From contig CCNB01000044.1 in the NCBI GenBank assembly GCA_000824785.1, positions 155,790-219,789 on the forward strand: a stretch of DNA of 64,000 nucleotides, in the 5' to 3' direction. Both the position numbers and the translations under genes were made by a program. The stretch is from Mesorhizobium plurifarium (GTDB lineage Bacteria > Pseudomonadota > Alphaproteobacteria > Rhizobiales > Rhizobiaceae). The first letter of the stretch is position 1; each line of letters begins with the position of its first letter. Positions 17,143 to 26,416 of this stretch are shown one piece after another. The notes under the pieces are model-generated. The model searched no databases. It saw nothing but the letters and a program-made list of their open reading frames with translations, and was not told the DNA's origin.

Positions 17143-17934
17143 TCAGCGCCCCGTAAATGACGCTTTGCGCTTTTCCAGGAAGGCGGCGATGCCTTCCCGT
17201 TTGTCGGCCGTATCGAAAAGCAGTTGAAATGCCTTGCGCTCGAGGCGCAACGCCGTTTCCAGGGGAGCGTCCTCGCCATTGACGACGGCTTCCTTGATCT
17301 GCTCGACGGCCAACGGCGGGAGACGGCTGATCTTCTGGGCGATCTGCAGCGCCTGCCGCAGGGCATCGCCCTCATCCGTGAGCATGCTGACGAGGCCGGC
17401 GCGCTCGGCATCTTCCGCCGGGAACATATCGCCGGTCAGGACGAGCATCAGCGTCTTGTACTTGCCGATTGCTCTCAGCAGCCTCTGGGTGCCGCCGGCG
17501 CCCGGCATGAGGCCGAGTTTGACCTCCGGCTGCCCGAAAGTGGCTGTGCGCGCCGCCACGATGATGTCGGCATGCATTGCAAGCTCGCAGCCACCGCCCA
17601 GCGCGAAGCCCTCGACCGCGGCAATAACCGGTTTCGGACATTTCGCGATCACATCCCAGTAGCGATGGGTGCGTTGAAGAAGCAGGTCGGCGGAGCCGAG
17701 CTTTTCAAACGCTCTGACGTCGGCGCCGGCGGCAAAGTTGGCGCCGCGCCCGGCAATGACGATGGAACGGATCTCCGCGTCGTCTGAGAAGCTTGCCACC
17801 GCAGCGGCCAGCTTCTCCCGCACTTCGAGATTGATTGCGTTGCGGACTTCGGGGCGGTTGATCTCGACCAACCCCACATTGTCGAACGGGCGGCTCTCCA
17901 CCACAACAAGAGACTGATCGCTCGCGGGACGCAT
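17143..17934 (-). CDS. Enoyl-CoA hydratase/isomerase family protein
   Basis: 263 residues, typical crotonase length. The oxyanion-hole segments are GRGANFAAGADVRAF and EGFALGGGCELAMHADI. The catalytic-glutamate region reads FGQPEVKLGLMPGAGGTQ, the standard hydratase pattern. It is the first gene of a five-gene minus-strand operon (hydratase, dehydrogenase, E1 fusion, binding protein, amine transaminase). A 12-base perfect palindrome lies 35 bases upstream of the start and may be its operator. Confidence 0.9.
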   Translation of the reverse strand: MRPASDQSLVVVESRPFDNVGLVEINRPEVRNAINLEVREKLAAAVASFSDDAEIRSIVIAGRGANFAAGADVRAFEKLGSADLLLQRTHRYWDVIAKCPKPVIAAVEGFALGGGCELAMHADIIVAARTATFGQPEVKLGLMPGAGGTQRLLRAIGKYKTLMLVLTGDMFPAEDAERAGLVSMLTDEGDALRQALQIAQKISRLPPLAVEQIKEAVVNGEDAPLETALRLERKAFQLLFDTADKREGIAAFLEKRKASFTGR

Positions 17935-17969
17935 TCGTACCTAGCACATGGAATTTAATTTCATATCCG

Positions 17970-17981
17970 TGACTATAGTCA
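17970..17981. promoter_or_regulatory. 12-base perfect palindrome upstream of the enoyl-CoA hydratase operon
   Basis: TGACTATAGTCA reads the same on both strands and lies 35-47 bases before the hydratase ATG, a normal operator position. A related half site, TGACGACTATT, lies around 18017-18027. No regulator gene is adjacent, so the binding protein is unknown. Confidence 0.45.
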
Positions 17982-18164
17982 GCGTCAGCGAAGCCTGCAA
18001 GGCTAACATGGACGTCCTGACGACTATTCTCCACACCGCTCCGGAAACGATGTCCCGTGGGCGTTCGAAGCGCGTCTGGGCGGTTCGTGGGAGCGGCTGC
18101 GGTGCGGCGTCGCTGCATGAGTTCGGCAGGGCATCCGGCGTGCCGAAGCGCGCCATGGTCCAGC

Positions 18165-20498
18165 CTATGCGGCTCGCTTTGGCGTGAGCTTCAAGGTCAG
18201 CACCGCCGCGGCGTCGACGGCCTTGTCGGTGTAGAGCAGCGGCACGTAGTCGCCCGCGGCCCAGAGCTGCGCCATGTCGCCGTAATGGTCCGACCGCGGA
18301 TCGCCGGATTGGCCCGGCGTGTTGATGCAGACACTGTTGTCCCAACCGCCGACATCGACGACAATCCGGAAGGAGGCGCCGATGGTGAGCCGGAAGTCGG
18401 TGGGGCGGTAGGAGCCGTTCATCGGCGTGCTGCCGCTGCCGCCGAAGGGGAAGGGGCCGACATTCCATCGGCCCCCGGCATTGGCGACCGCTCCTGCCGG
18501 ATGCTCGAAAAGCGCCTCGTGCAGGCGGCCCCATGCCCATTCATCGGTGTCGGGGCCGAGCGTCTGCCGGCATGCGTCATAGGCTTTCGCCAGGCTGCCC
18601 AGCGCCAGCGCGGCAAACGCCCCCGGGGCCCCGGCCGCGATGGCTTCAAGCCGATCGAGGATGCCGGCGGTGTCGCCGGGCGCGAACAATGGCCTCAGCT
18701 CCGGCTGGCCGACGGCATCGGCAATGATGGCCACGTGCAAGTGGTTCGCCCACCAGACTTCGTAGAGCGCGGCGCCTGGGCTGTCGGCCGCCAGCCGGAA
18801 ATCCCAGCTGGCGAGTATCTCCAGGGCCGCCGTCTCCGCTTCGTTGCGTCCGGACAGCGTCGACAGCAGGCCGACGACCCGCTTCGCCGGCACGGAGAAC
18901 ACATCGGTCTGAAGACCGCGGGACGCGTCAACGGTATGGCGCTGGTCGGCGGCCAGCACGCCGTCGATGCGCTGGGCGCGCGAGGGCTCCAGCCATTCAT
19001 AGCCGATCGGCTGGTCCATCGGCCAATCGGCCGGCAGGTTGAACTCGTTGGCGGTGGCGAAATAGCCCTTCGCCGGATTGCGGCTGAAGGGCAGCGCATG
19101 ACCCGGCAGGAAGCCCTGCCATTCATGCCGCCCGTCGCCGGGCACCGGCAGAAGCCCGTCCCAGTTGGGGCGTATGGGAGAGAACCCGCCGACGGCCCAG
19201 CCGATATCGCCCTTGGCGTCGGCATAGACCTGGTTGACCGCCGGCACGCCCCAGCCGCCCATATGGTCGCGGAACGCCTCGAAGCTGGTCGCCCGCATGG
19301 CGGCGATGCTCTTGAAGTAGGGGGCCGTGCCGGGATCGGTCCAGACAGTGCGGATCGCCACCGCCAGATGCCGGTCCGGATATTCGGCGATCACCGGCCC
19401 GTGGCGGGTGAAACGCAGGGCGAGCGCGGCCTCTCCGCAACCCTTGACCGAGGCGGTCTCGCCGATGTCGCGAAAAGCCTCCCAGCCGTCTCCGTAACGG
19501 TAGAGGCCGGGATCCTCCGGATGCGTCTCGTAGACATAGACATCTTCCTGGTCATGGCCGAGGAAGAGCGTGAGGCCAAAGGCCGAATGGCCGTTGTGGC
19601 CGATCGAGATGCCCGGCAGCGCCGGCTCGCCGGCCCCGATGCCGTTGAATTCGGGCGAGGCGATGTGGACGATGTAGCGCAGCGACGGCACTGCATGGGT
19701 GCGGTGCGGGTCGTTGGCCAGGATGGGCCGGCCGCTGGCGGTCCTGGCGCCCGACACAACCCAGTTGTTGGAGCCCTGCAGGCTGGTGTCGCGCACGACG
19801 TCGCCGAGCGGCGTCATCTTGCGCCAGGCGCGGGCATCGCCGATGCCGGCCGCCAGCCTTTCGCTGCCGAAGGTGACGGGCGCGATGGCGAGCTTGAACG
19901 TGTCGAGGCAGTCGAGCGGCAGCGGGGCAGGGCGGTCGCGGCCGGCAAGCGGGTCATGCGGCGGCTCCAGCTTCTGCCGCAGCGCGTCGAGTTCGGCGTC
20001 GAGCTCCGCAAGGATGTTGGAGCGGATCACCTCCGAGACGGCGTTGCGCATCAGCGAATGGCTGCGGATGCGCACGACGTCTTCCGGCTGCCATGTGGCT
20101 GGGCGGGTGCCAAGGGCGGCGAACTCCGGCGGCAGCCTGTGCGGCTGTTGCTCGCAAAGCTCGACATAGGCGTTGATGCCGGCGACGAAATGGCGGCAGA
20201 TCGACTCGGCGTCGGGGGCATAGGCGTCCCATTCCGCCTGCATGTCGCCGCGATAGAGGAAAAGCCGGGCGGCGCGGTCCTGTTCGAGGTAACCCGGGCC
20301 GAAATCCGCCGCCAGCACGCCAAGGCCCCGCTTGCGCCACAGATCGATCTGCCAGAGCCGGTCGCGCGCCGCGTTGAAGCCCTGCACGAAGAACATGTCG
20401 AGGAAACTTTCGGCCCGGACATGGGCGATGCCCCAGCGGTCGACGACGATGCTGGCCGTCGAGCTCAGGCCTTCGACGGCGAATTCCTCTTGGCTCAT
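18165..20498 (-). CDS. Penicillin acylase family (Ntn) amidohydrolase
   Basis: 777 residues, full length for the family. The start region VVDRWGIAHVRA and FVQGFNAARDRLWQIDLWR are hallmark alpha-chain segments. The autocatalytic cleavage site and N-terminal nucleophile is Ser243 in QGSNNWVVSG, followed by RPILANDPH. Family members cleave amide bonds of beta-lactams, acyl-homoserine lactones or N-acyl amino acids after self-processing. No signal peptide is visible at the N-terminus (MSQEEFAVEGLSS), which is unusual because most relatives are periplasmic, so it probably acts on an imported compound. It is the last gene of the Liv transporter operon, 19 bases after the LivM-like gene. Confidence 0.88.
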   Translation of the reverse strand: MSQEEFAVEGLSSTASIVVDRWGIAHVRAESFLDMFFVQGFNAARDRLWQIDLWRKRGLGVLAADFGPGYLEQDRAARLFLYRGDMQAEWDAYAPDAESICRHFVAGINAYVELCEQQPHRLPPEFAALGTRPATWQPEDVVRIRSHSLMRNAVSEVIRSNILAELDAELDALRQKLEPPHDPLAGRDRPAPLPLDCLDTFKLAIAPVTFGSERLAAGIGDARAWRKMTPLGDVVRDTSLQGSNNWVVSGARTASGRPILANDPHRTHAVPSLRYIVHIASPEFNGIGAGEPALPGISIGHNGHSAFGLTLFLGHDQEDVYVYETHPEDPGLYRYGDGWEAFRDIGETASVKGCGEAALALRFTRHGPVIAEYPDRHLAVAIRTVWTDPGTAPYFKSIAAMRATSFEAFRDHMGGWGVPAVNQVYADAKGDIGWAVGGFSPIRPNWDGLLPVPGDGRHEWQGFLPGHALPFSRNPAKGYFATANEFNLPADWPMDQPIGYEWLEPSRAQRIDGVLAADQRHTVDASRGLQTDVFSVPAKRVVGLLSTLSGRNEAETAALEILASWDFRLAADSPGAALYEVWWANHLHVAIIADAVGQPELRPLFAPGDTAGILDRLEAIAAGAPGAFAALALGSLAKAYDACRQTLGPDTDEWAWGRLHEALFEHPAGAVANAGGRWNVGPFPFGGSGSTPMNGSYRPTDFRLTIGASFRIVVDVGGWDNSVCINTPGQSGDPRSDHYGDMAQLWAAGDYVPLLYTDKAVDAAAVLTLKLTPKRAA

Positions 20499-20517
20499 GA
20501 TTATCGATGCTCCCGGA

Positions 20518-21498
20518 TCAGGCTGGGCTCCTCGTCGGCGTCGCCGGCTTTTGCCCCGTCGGCGCCAGCCTTTCGAGGATCTGGATCAGGCCGCCCGGCG
20601 CAAGCCTCAGCACCAGGATCATGGCGACCGCGATGACGATGTAGCGCGCGTCCTCGAAGCCGCCAATCCCCGCCATGGCTTCGCTGGCGAAAGTGAGCGC
20701 CAGCGCCGCGATCACCGGGCCGAGAACGCTGTTGATGCCGCCGATCAGCACCATCGAGAGCACCAGCGACATCGTCCCGAAGCCGAAGACCTCGGGCGAG
20801 GCGACGCGCAGATAGACGGTGTAGAAGCCGCCGGCGATGCCGGTGAAGATGGCGCTCAGCACCAGCACCGAAATTCGCGTGCGCGCCACCGAGATGCCGC
20901 GCGCGGTCGCATAATCCTCGGCGTCGCGCACTGCCTTCAGCGATTTGCCGAAGGGCGAACCGGCGACAAGGATCAGGAAAGCCGTGGACAGGGCGAGCAG
21001 GATCAGCGCCAGGTAGTAATAGCCGAGCTTGTAGTCGCGGATGAAGCTGTAGTCGCCGATGGTGAGGAACGGCAGGCGCACCAGGCCCTTGGCGCCGCCC
21101 GTCAGGTCGGCTTGGCTGAGCACCAGCTGCACCATCAGCTGATTGACCGCGAAGGTGACGAGCACGACATAGATGCCTTTGAGCCGGGCGACCGGCGCCG
21201 CCATGATCACGGCCGAGATCGCCGCCGTGACCGCGCAGGCGGGAATTGCGAGCCAGGGATTGACGCCGGCTGTCTTGGTCAGGATCGCCGCCGTGTAGAC
21301 GCCGATGCCGAAGAAGGTCATGTGGCCGAAATTGAAGATGCCGCAATGACCGAGGCTGAGGTTCCAGTTCGACGCGATGATCGCGTAGATGAAGGCGATG
21401 ATGAAGAGGTGCCTGACATAGCCGTCGGTGAAGATCTGCGGCACGAAAGCCAGGACCACGAAGAGCGCAAGCAGCAGGAGGTTGTTTCTGGTCATCAT
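20518..21498 (-). CDS. livM: Branched-chain amino acid-type ABC permease (LivM-like)
   Basis: 326 residues from the ATG at 21498, which overlaps the LivH-like stop (ATGA). It has multiple hydrophobic helices beginning LLLLALFVVLAFVPQIF, the LivM hallmark ASNWNLSLGHCGIFNFGHMT, and the ATPase-docking loop KSLKAVRDAEDYATARGI. With LivH it forms the inner-membrane channel of the transporter encoded at 20518-25056. Confidence 0.9.
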   Translation of the reverse strand: MMTRNNLLLLALFVVLAFVPQIFTDGYVRHLFIIAFIYAIIASNWNLSLGHCGIFNFGHMTFFGIGVYTAAILTKTAGVNPWLAIPACAVTAAISAVIMAAPVARLKGIYVVLVTFAVNQLMVQLVLSQADLTGGAKGLVRLPFLTIGDYSFIRDYKLGYYYLALILLALSTAFLILVAGSPFGKSLKAVRDAEDYATARGISVARTRISVLVLSAIFTGIAGGFYTVYLRVASPEVFGFGTMSLVLSMVLIGGINSVLGPVIAALALTFASEAMAGIGGFEDARYIVIAVAMILVLRLAPGGLIQILERLAPTGQKPATPTRSPA

Positions 21499-22358
21499 CT
21501 CTTTCCGAATATTCCGTTCGGCCTGAGCAAGAGGACGAGGATCATCAGCAGGAAGAGCGCGAAGGGCGTCCAGTAGAGGCCGACCCAGAGCACCAGGAAG
21601 GCCTCGATGAAGCCGATCAGATAGGCAGCGCCTGCCGTCGAGCCGAGGCTGCCGAGACCGCCGAAGATGACGACGATCATCGCCTTGGTCAGCGGCTCGC
21701 TGCCCATGGCGGGCGTGATGAAGCGGATCGAGCCGAGAAGCGCGCCGGTGAGGCCCGCGAGTGCTGCCGAGATCGCGAAGGCGAGCGCGAAGGCGGTCGG
21801 CACGTCGACGCCGATCAGCGCCGCCGAATCCTGGTTCTGGCCGACGGCGCGCAGGCTGCGTCCGATCTTGCTCGAGACCGTGAAGCGCCACAGCGCGATG
21901 AGGATGATGGGCGCCGCCACCAGCAGCAAGGCTTCATGCGCGGAGATCGCGTTGCCGAACAGCCTGATCTCGCCATCGACGAGCGGCGGAAGCTGCTTCA
22001 GGCGCGGCCCCCAGATCATCTGCGCGCCGCGTTCGAGGATGATGGTGACGGCGAGCGTCGTCATGGCCGTGACGAGCAGCATGTTGCGGCTGGCATAGAA
22101 CGGCCGGATGACGAGCCGCTCGATGACGATGCCGATCAGGCCGGCGCCGAGCGTGCCTGCGACGACGCCCGCGACAGGGCCGGCGCCGGCCGCTTCGCTG
22201 ACCGTCCAGGCGATGAAGGCGCCGACCATCATCAGCGCCCCATGCGTGAAGTTGAAGACGCCGAGCGTCGTCCAGACCAGGCTGAGTCCGCTCGCCATCA
22301 GGGCATAGAGCGAGCCGAGCACCAGGCCGGAGACCAGCGTGGCGAGGAGCGTATCCAT
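21495..22358 (-). CDS. livH: Branched-chain amino acid-type ABC permease (LivH-like)
   Basis: 287 residues from the ATG at 22358, which overlaps the LivF-like stop (TGATG); a TTG one codon earlier is possible. LivH hallmarks: GLVLGSLYALMASGLSLVW, GVFNFTHGALMMVGAF and the docking loop SLRAVGQNQDSAALIGVD. It is a partner of the LivM-like permease, to which it is translationally coupled. Confidence 0.9.
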   Translation of the reverse strand: MDTLLATLVSGLVLGSLYALMASGLSLVWTTLGVFNFTHGALMMVGAFIAWTVSEAAGAGPVAGVVAGTLGAGLIGIVIERLVIRPFYASRNMLLVTAMTTLAVTIILERGAQMIWGPRLKQLPPLVDGEIRLFGNAISAHEALLLVAAPIILIALWRFTVSSKIGRSLRAVGQNQDSAALIGVDVPTAFALAFAISAALAGLTGALLGSIRFITPAMGSEPLTKAMIVVIFGGLGSLGSTAGAAYLIGFIEAFLVLWVGLYWTPFALFLLMILVLLLRPNGIFGKR

Positions 22359-23083
22359 CAATGCGTGCCTCCTTCGCCGAAATAGAGCCGCATGACCTCT
22401 TCATGATCGGGCGCGCTCGCTCGGTCGATCTCGCGCACGACGACGCCGTGCTCCACCAGGTAGAGCCGGTCGGTGAGGGAGAGGAGGAACTCGATGTCCT
22501 GCTCGACCACGATCAGCGGCACGCCGCTTTTGGAAATCTCGCCGATTGCCGCGCCGAGCTCCTCCTTGAGGCGGGGAGAGAGGCCGAGCGTCGGCTCGTC
22601 CAGCATCAGAAGGCGCGGCGCGCACATCAGCGCGCAGCCGATCGACAGCATCTGCCGCTCGCCGCCCGACAAGGTCTTGGCGAGCTGTGTCTTGCGCTCG
22701 GCCAGGCGTGGGAAGAGGGCGTAGACCTCGTCAAGGCGCTTCTCGGCGCCGTTGCTTGCCCGCTTGCTGAAGGCGGCCAGCTCGAGCGTCTCGGCGATGC
22801 GCATGTTGCCGAACAGCGTGTTGCCCTGCGGCGCGTGGATCAGGCCGGCCTCGACGATGGCCGGCGGCTTGCGGCCGGTGATGTCGGTGCCGTCGAAGGT
22901 GATCGAACCTGCCGTGGGCCGCACAAGGCTGGAAATGGTCTTGAGCAAGGTCGTCTTGCCATGGCCGTTGGGGCCGAAGAGCCCTATCGATTCCTGCGGT
23001 CCGATGTGCAGCGAAAGACCGTGCAGCACGCGCATGTCGCCATAACCGGCCTGCACGTCCTTGACGTCGAGGAGGGGCATCAT
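22358..23083 (-). CDS. livF: Branched-chain amino acid-type ABC ATPase (LivF-like)
   Basis: 241 residues. Walker A is GPNGHGKTT, the LivF-type signature is LSGGERQMLSIG, Walker B is LLMLDEPTLGLSP, and the H-loop region is VVEQDIEFLLS. Its ATG overlaps the LivG-like stop by four bases. It energises the Liv-type transporter of this operon together with LivG. Confidence 0.9.
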   Translation of the reverse strand: MMPLLDVKDVQAGYGDMRVLHGLSLHIGPQESIGLFGPNGHGKTTLLKTISSLVRPTAGSITFDGTDITGRKPPAIVEAGLIHAPQGNTLFGNMRIAETLELAAFSKRASNGAEKRLDEVYALFPRLAERKTQLAKTLSGGERQMLSIGCALMCAPRLLMLDEPTLGLSPRLKEELGAAIGEISKSGVPLIVVEQDIEFLLSLTDRLYLVEHGVVVREIDRASAPDHEEVMRLYFGEGGTH

Positions 23084-23814
23084 TGCTTGCGCCCTCCGAG
23101 GTAGGCGGTGATCACCGCCTCGTTGCGGACGACCTCGGCCGGGTTGCCTTCGGCCAGGACCGAACCCTGGTTGAGGACGATGAGCCGCTGGGAGATCGAA
23201 AGCAGCAGGCTGAGAACATGTTCGATCAAGAGCACGGTCACGCCGGAGGCGTTGACCGCGACGAGCAGCCTGTCCAGGTTCTCGATCTCGGGCTTGGTGA
23301 GGCCGGACGCTGGCTCGTCGAGCATCAGCACGGCCGGGCGCGACATCAGCCCCGAGGCGATCATCAGCTGCTTCTTTTCATAGACCGACAGGTTGCGTGA
23401 GGGGATGCCGCGCCGCGTGTCGGCAAACCCCACGAGACCGAGCACCTCGTCGGAACGCGTCCGCGCCGCGACGCGGCCGAGCTGGCCGTTGTAGGTGCCG
23501 CAGATGAGCAATGTCTCGTCGGCCGTCAGGTCCGGAAATTCCGCATCCTTCTGGAACGTTCGGGCAAGCCCGGCGCGGGCGATGCGGTGGGCGGGCCAGC
23601 GGTCTATCCGCTGGCCCTGGAAGCGTATCTCGCCGGAGGTCGGGCCGAAGGGCACGCCGGTGATGAGATTGAAGAGCGTGCTCTTGCCCGAGCCGTTCGG
23701 GCCGGCAATGCCCAGGATCTCGCCGCGCGTGACGCCGAAGCTCACGCCGTTGACGGCCTTCAACCCGGCGAAGTGCTTGCTGGCGTCGACGACCTCAAGG
23801 ATCGTGTCGTTCAT
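23080..23814 (-). CDS. livG: Branched-chain amino acid-type ABC ATPase (LivG-like)
   Basis: 244 residues. Walker A is GPNGSGKST, the LivG-type Q-loop region is LARTFQKDAEFPDLT, the signature is NLSVYEKKQLMIASGL and Walker B is AVLMLDEPASGLT. The signature is NLSVYEKKQ in place of the usual LSxGxxR, a mild divergence seen in some LivG subgroups. It starts nine bases after the binding-protein stop. Confidence 0.87.
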   Translation of the reverse strand: MNDTILEVVDASKHFAGLKAVNGVSFGVTRGEILGIAGPNGSGKSTLFNLITGVPFGPTSGEIRFQGQRIDRWPAHRIARAGLARTFQKDAEFPDLTADETLLICGTYNGQLGRVAARTRSDEVLGLVGFADTRRGIPSRNLSVYEKKQLMIASGLMSRPAVLMLDEPASGLTKPEIENLDRLLVAVNASGVTVLLIEHVLSLLLSISQRLIVLNQGSVLAEGNPAEVVRNEAVITAYLGGRKQ

Positions 23815-23823
23815 CGGACCGTG

Positions 23824-25056
23824 TCACTTCATCCAGGCCGGCTGGACGAAGTCGCCGGTCGCGTATTTGCCTGGATAGAAGAGGACGCGCTTGCCGTCCT
23901 GGATCTGGTAGAACTGCAGCGGAACGCCGTCGGTGTTCTGCACCGACAGATGCGTCGCAGGGTCGAAGGTGATGCGCCCGATCGAGGTCTGCTTGTCGGT
24001 CTTGCCGATCTGTTCGCCGACTTCCTTGCGCTTGGTCGGGTCGCCGACCTTGGCCAGCGCGTCGGCGTAGATCATGACCTCTTCGTAGGTCAGCGCGCCC
24101 GCGCCGCCGGATTCGATGTTGTACTTCGCCTTGTACTTGTCGAGCACTTCCTGCGCGCGCGGATTTTTCGGCGACAAAAGCAGGCCGCCCAGCATGTTGT
24201 AGACCACGCCGGACGACTTCTCCTTGGTCAGCTTCAGGAATTCGGGAACCGACGGCGCGTACTGGATGAAGACGAGGCTGTCGGTCGGATTCTCCATGAA
24301 CTGGGTCATGAAGGTCGCGGCATTGGCCGACAGATAGTCGGTGTTGATCAGCAGCGCCGGCGGGTCTTTGCGCACCTTGCCCAGGAAGGCGCGCCAGTCG
24401 CTGACTTCGCCGAACGGCACGAGATCGTTCTGCGTGATTTCCCAGCCGTCGGCGCCGAAGGCCTTGGCCATGCCTTCCGCGATGCCCTTGGAATAAGGGT
24501 TGTCGGACGAGATGATCGCGACCTTCTTGTTGGGCAGCTTGATCTTGCCCGTCTCCGACAACTCCTTGATCACCGGGACGATCTCGGTGTTGTAGCCGTC
24601 ATAGGACGGGGTCAGCGACCATACGGTGGAAAAGTTCTCGGGGTTCGGCGCGATGATGTCGTGGGTCTGCTGCGAATTGGCGGCAATCATGTAGACCATG
24701 TCCTGCTCGGCCAACATCTCGATTTCGAAATTGGTGCTCGAAGCATAATTGGTGAACACGCCGCCCATGTCGTGATCGCCGAGCAGCCGCTCGACCGCCG
24801 TCGCGACCTTGTCGGGATTGCCGTCGCCGACATCGCCCACGACCACTTCGAAGGTGTGGCCGGCTATACCGCCGGCGGCATTCAGCTCGTCGACGGCAAG
24901 CTTGGCGCCGTTGACGATTTCCTGCCCGTCGGCCGCGGCCGGGCCGGTAAGCGGCGCGAGCACGCCGAGCTTGACGGTGTCGGCATAGGCGAATGCGGAC
25001 GTGGAAAAGAGCGCCGCGACCGATACTGCTCCCATAAGAACGCGTCTGGTGATCAT
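23824..25056 (-). CDS. livK: Branched-chain amino acid-type ABC substrate-binding protein (LivK-like)
   Basis: 410 residues. The signal peptide is MITRRVLMGAVSVAALFS, with cleavage after about residue 25 (FAYA-DTVKLG). The mature protein opens with VKLGVLAPLTGPAAADGQE, the periplasmic-binding-protein type 1 start. These proteins carry amino acids, amides or urea to Liv-type permeases. Its ligand is probably the substrate of the amide hydrolases around it. It lies 49 bases after the M20 deacylase gene. Confidence 0.88.
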   Translation of the reverse strand: MITRRVLMGAVSVAALFSTSAFAYADTVKLGVLAPLTGPAAADGQEIVNGAKLAVDELNAAGGIAGHTFEVVVGDVGDGNPDKVATAVERLLGDHDMGGVFTNYASSTNFEIEMLAEQDMVYMIAANSQQTHDIIAPNPENFSTVWSLTPSYDGYNTEIVPVIKELSETGKIKLPNKKVAIISSDNPYSKGIAEGMAKAFGADGWEITQNDLVPFGEVSDWRAFLGKVRKDPPALLINTDYLSANAATFMTQFMENPTDSLVFIQYAPSVPEFLKLTKEKSSGVVYNMLGGLLLSPKNPRAQEVLDKYKAKYNIESGGAGALTYEEVMIYADALAKVGDPTKRKEVGEQIGKTDKQTSIGRITFDPATHLSVQNTDGVPLQFYQIQDGKRVLFYPGKYATGDFVQPAWMK

Positions 25057-25105
25057 TTCGTTACCCCTTGATATTCTTGCTTTGTTGGTTTGTCGGCTGG
25101 TTCGT

Positions 25106-26416
25106 TCAGGCGGTGCCGCACGTGTCGATGATGGCCGCGGCGATGACCTTCGTGGTCTCGATCAGACTTTCGATCTCCACGCATTCATTGTCGCCGTGAA
25201 AGCCGTCGCCGGCCGGTCCGTAGATAACCGGCACCACGCCGGCGCCGGCGTAATGCGCGGCGTCGGTGACAGCTTCGAACCCCTTGATCACGGGCGCCTT
25301 GGCCTGCGCCTGCGTGGCGCGCCTGTTGAGCGATTGCACGATCGGTGCGTCGACCGGCGTGTTCATCGGCGGAAAGTTGAGGCCGAAGAGGTCCCACTCG
25401 ATCGCTGGCGGATGATCCCGCATCCAGGCGTCGGAGGCGGCGAAGTGGTGGACGAAGTTTTCGAACTCCGCCTTCACGTCCTCGAATTTCTCCTGCGGCA
25501 TGAATTTGTAGTCGAGATCGATGGTGACGATGTCGGGGATGATGGCCGCGTTGGTCATGATCGCCGGCGTGCCGTCGGGGCCCATGCCCGCGCCGCCCCG
25601 GATGACGCCCGGATTGATCGTGGCGAGGCCTGCGGGCACCAGCGGATGCCAGTTGTCCCGGCAGCGCGAGGTCTCGAAATCGCGCAGCGCCATCAGGAAG
25701 CGCGTGGCGAGCTCGATCGCATTGACGCCGGGCGTGAGACGGCCCTCGACATGCGGCTGCGGCCAGATCGAGTTGAAGCGCCAGCCGGCATGCGCCTGCT
25801 TGCCGAAAATCGTCACGCGCACCCAGGTGAGTCCGCCTTCGGCCGGCACGATGTTGCCCCAGGTCGGCTCGGCGATGATAGCGCTCTTCGCCAGGCGCGA
25901 GCGCTTGACGAGGTCCATCGCCCCGAAGCCGCCGGCCTCCTCGTCGACCACGGTGTGGATGGCGAGCCGGCCATCGAGCTTGATGCCCGCCTTGCGGACC
26001 GCGCGCGCCGCCGCCACGCAGGCGGCGACGCCTGCCTTCATGTCGATCGCGCCGCGGCCCCAGATGCGCCCGTCCTTGATGTCGCCGCCGAAGGGATCGC
26101 AGTTCCACTTCGACTGATCGCCCACCGGCACGACGTCGACATGGCCACAGAGAATAAGGCTTCTCTCGTCGCTGCCCGCCCACTCGCCTGTCAGGTTGGG
26201 TCGGTCCGCAAACACGTCCCAACGGTCGATGCCGAAGCCGAGCGCTTCGAGTTCTCCGGCGAGACGGGTCTGTACGTCGGCCTCGCGGTTGATGGCGGGA
26301 TCGGCCTGAAACTTCGGATTGACCGATGGTATCCGCACGATGTCCCGGGTCAGCCCGACGACATAGTCCCGGTCCTCTTCGACGGCCTTCCAGACGGCGG
26401 AAATCGTGTCGCTCAT
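25106..26416 (-). CDS. M20 family metallopeptidase / N-acyl amino acid deacylase (ArgE/DapE-like)
   Basis: 436 residues. The metal-binding blocks are LILCGHVDVVPVG, WGRGAIDMKAGVAACV and the catalytic glutamate in VVDEEAGGFGAMD, then IIAEPTWG and a C-terminal histidine in DGFHGDNECVE. Members remove N-acyl groups from amino acids (acetylornithine, succinyl-diaminopimelate) or cleave dipeptides. It is coupled to the isochorismatase-like gene upstream (ATGA overlap) and lies in the Liv operon, pointing to a catabolic deacylase rather than arginine synthesis. Confidence 0.87.
   Translation of the reverse strand: MSDTISAVWKAVEEDRDYVVGLTRDIVRIPSVNPKFQADPAINREADVQTRLAGELEALGFGIDRWDVFADRPNLTGEWAGSDERSLILCGHVDVVPVGDQSKWNCDPFGGDIKDGRIWGRGAIDMKAGVAACVAAARAVRKAGIKLDGRLAIHTVVDEEAGGFGAMDLVKRSRLAKSAIIAEPTWGNIVPAEGGLTWVRVTIFGKQAHAGWRFNSIWPQPHVEGRLTPGVNAIELATRFLMALRDFETSRCRDNWHPLVPAGLATINPGVIRGGAGMGPDGTPAIMTNAAIIPDIVTIDLDYKFMPQEKFEDVKAEFENFVHHFAASDAWMRDHPPAIEWDLFGLNFPPMNTPVDAPIVQSLNRRATQAQAKAPVIKGFEAVTDAAHYAGAGVVPVIYGPAGDGFHGDNECVEIESLIETTKVIAAAIIDTCGTA

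Noticed and set aside
18057..20636. 859-residue plus-strand open frame
   Set aside because: Antisense to the penicillin acylase-family gene, with no recognisable motif.
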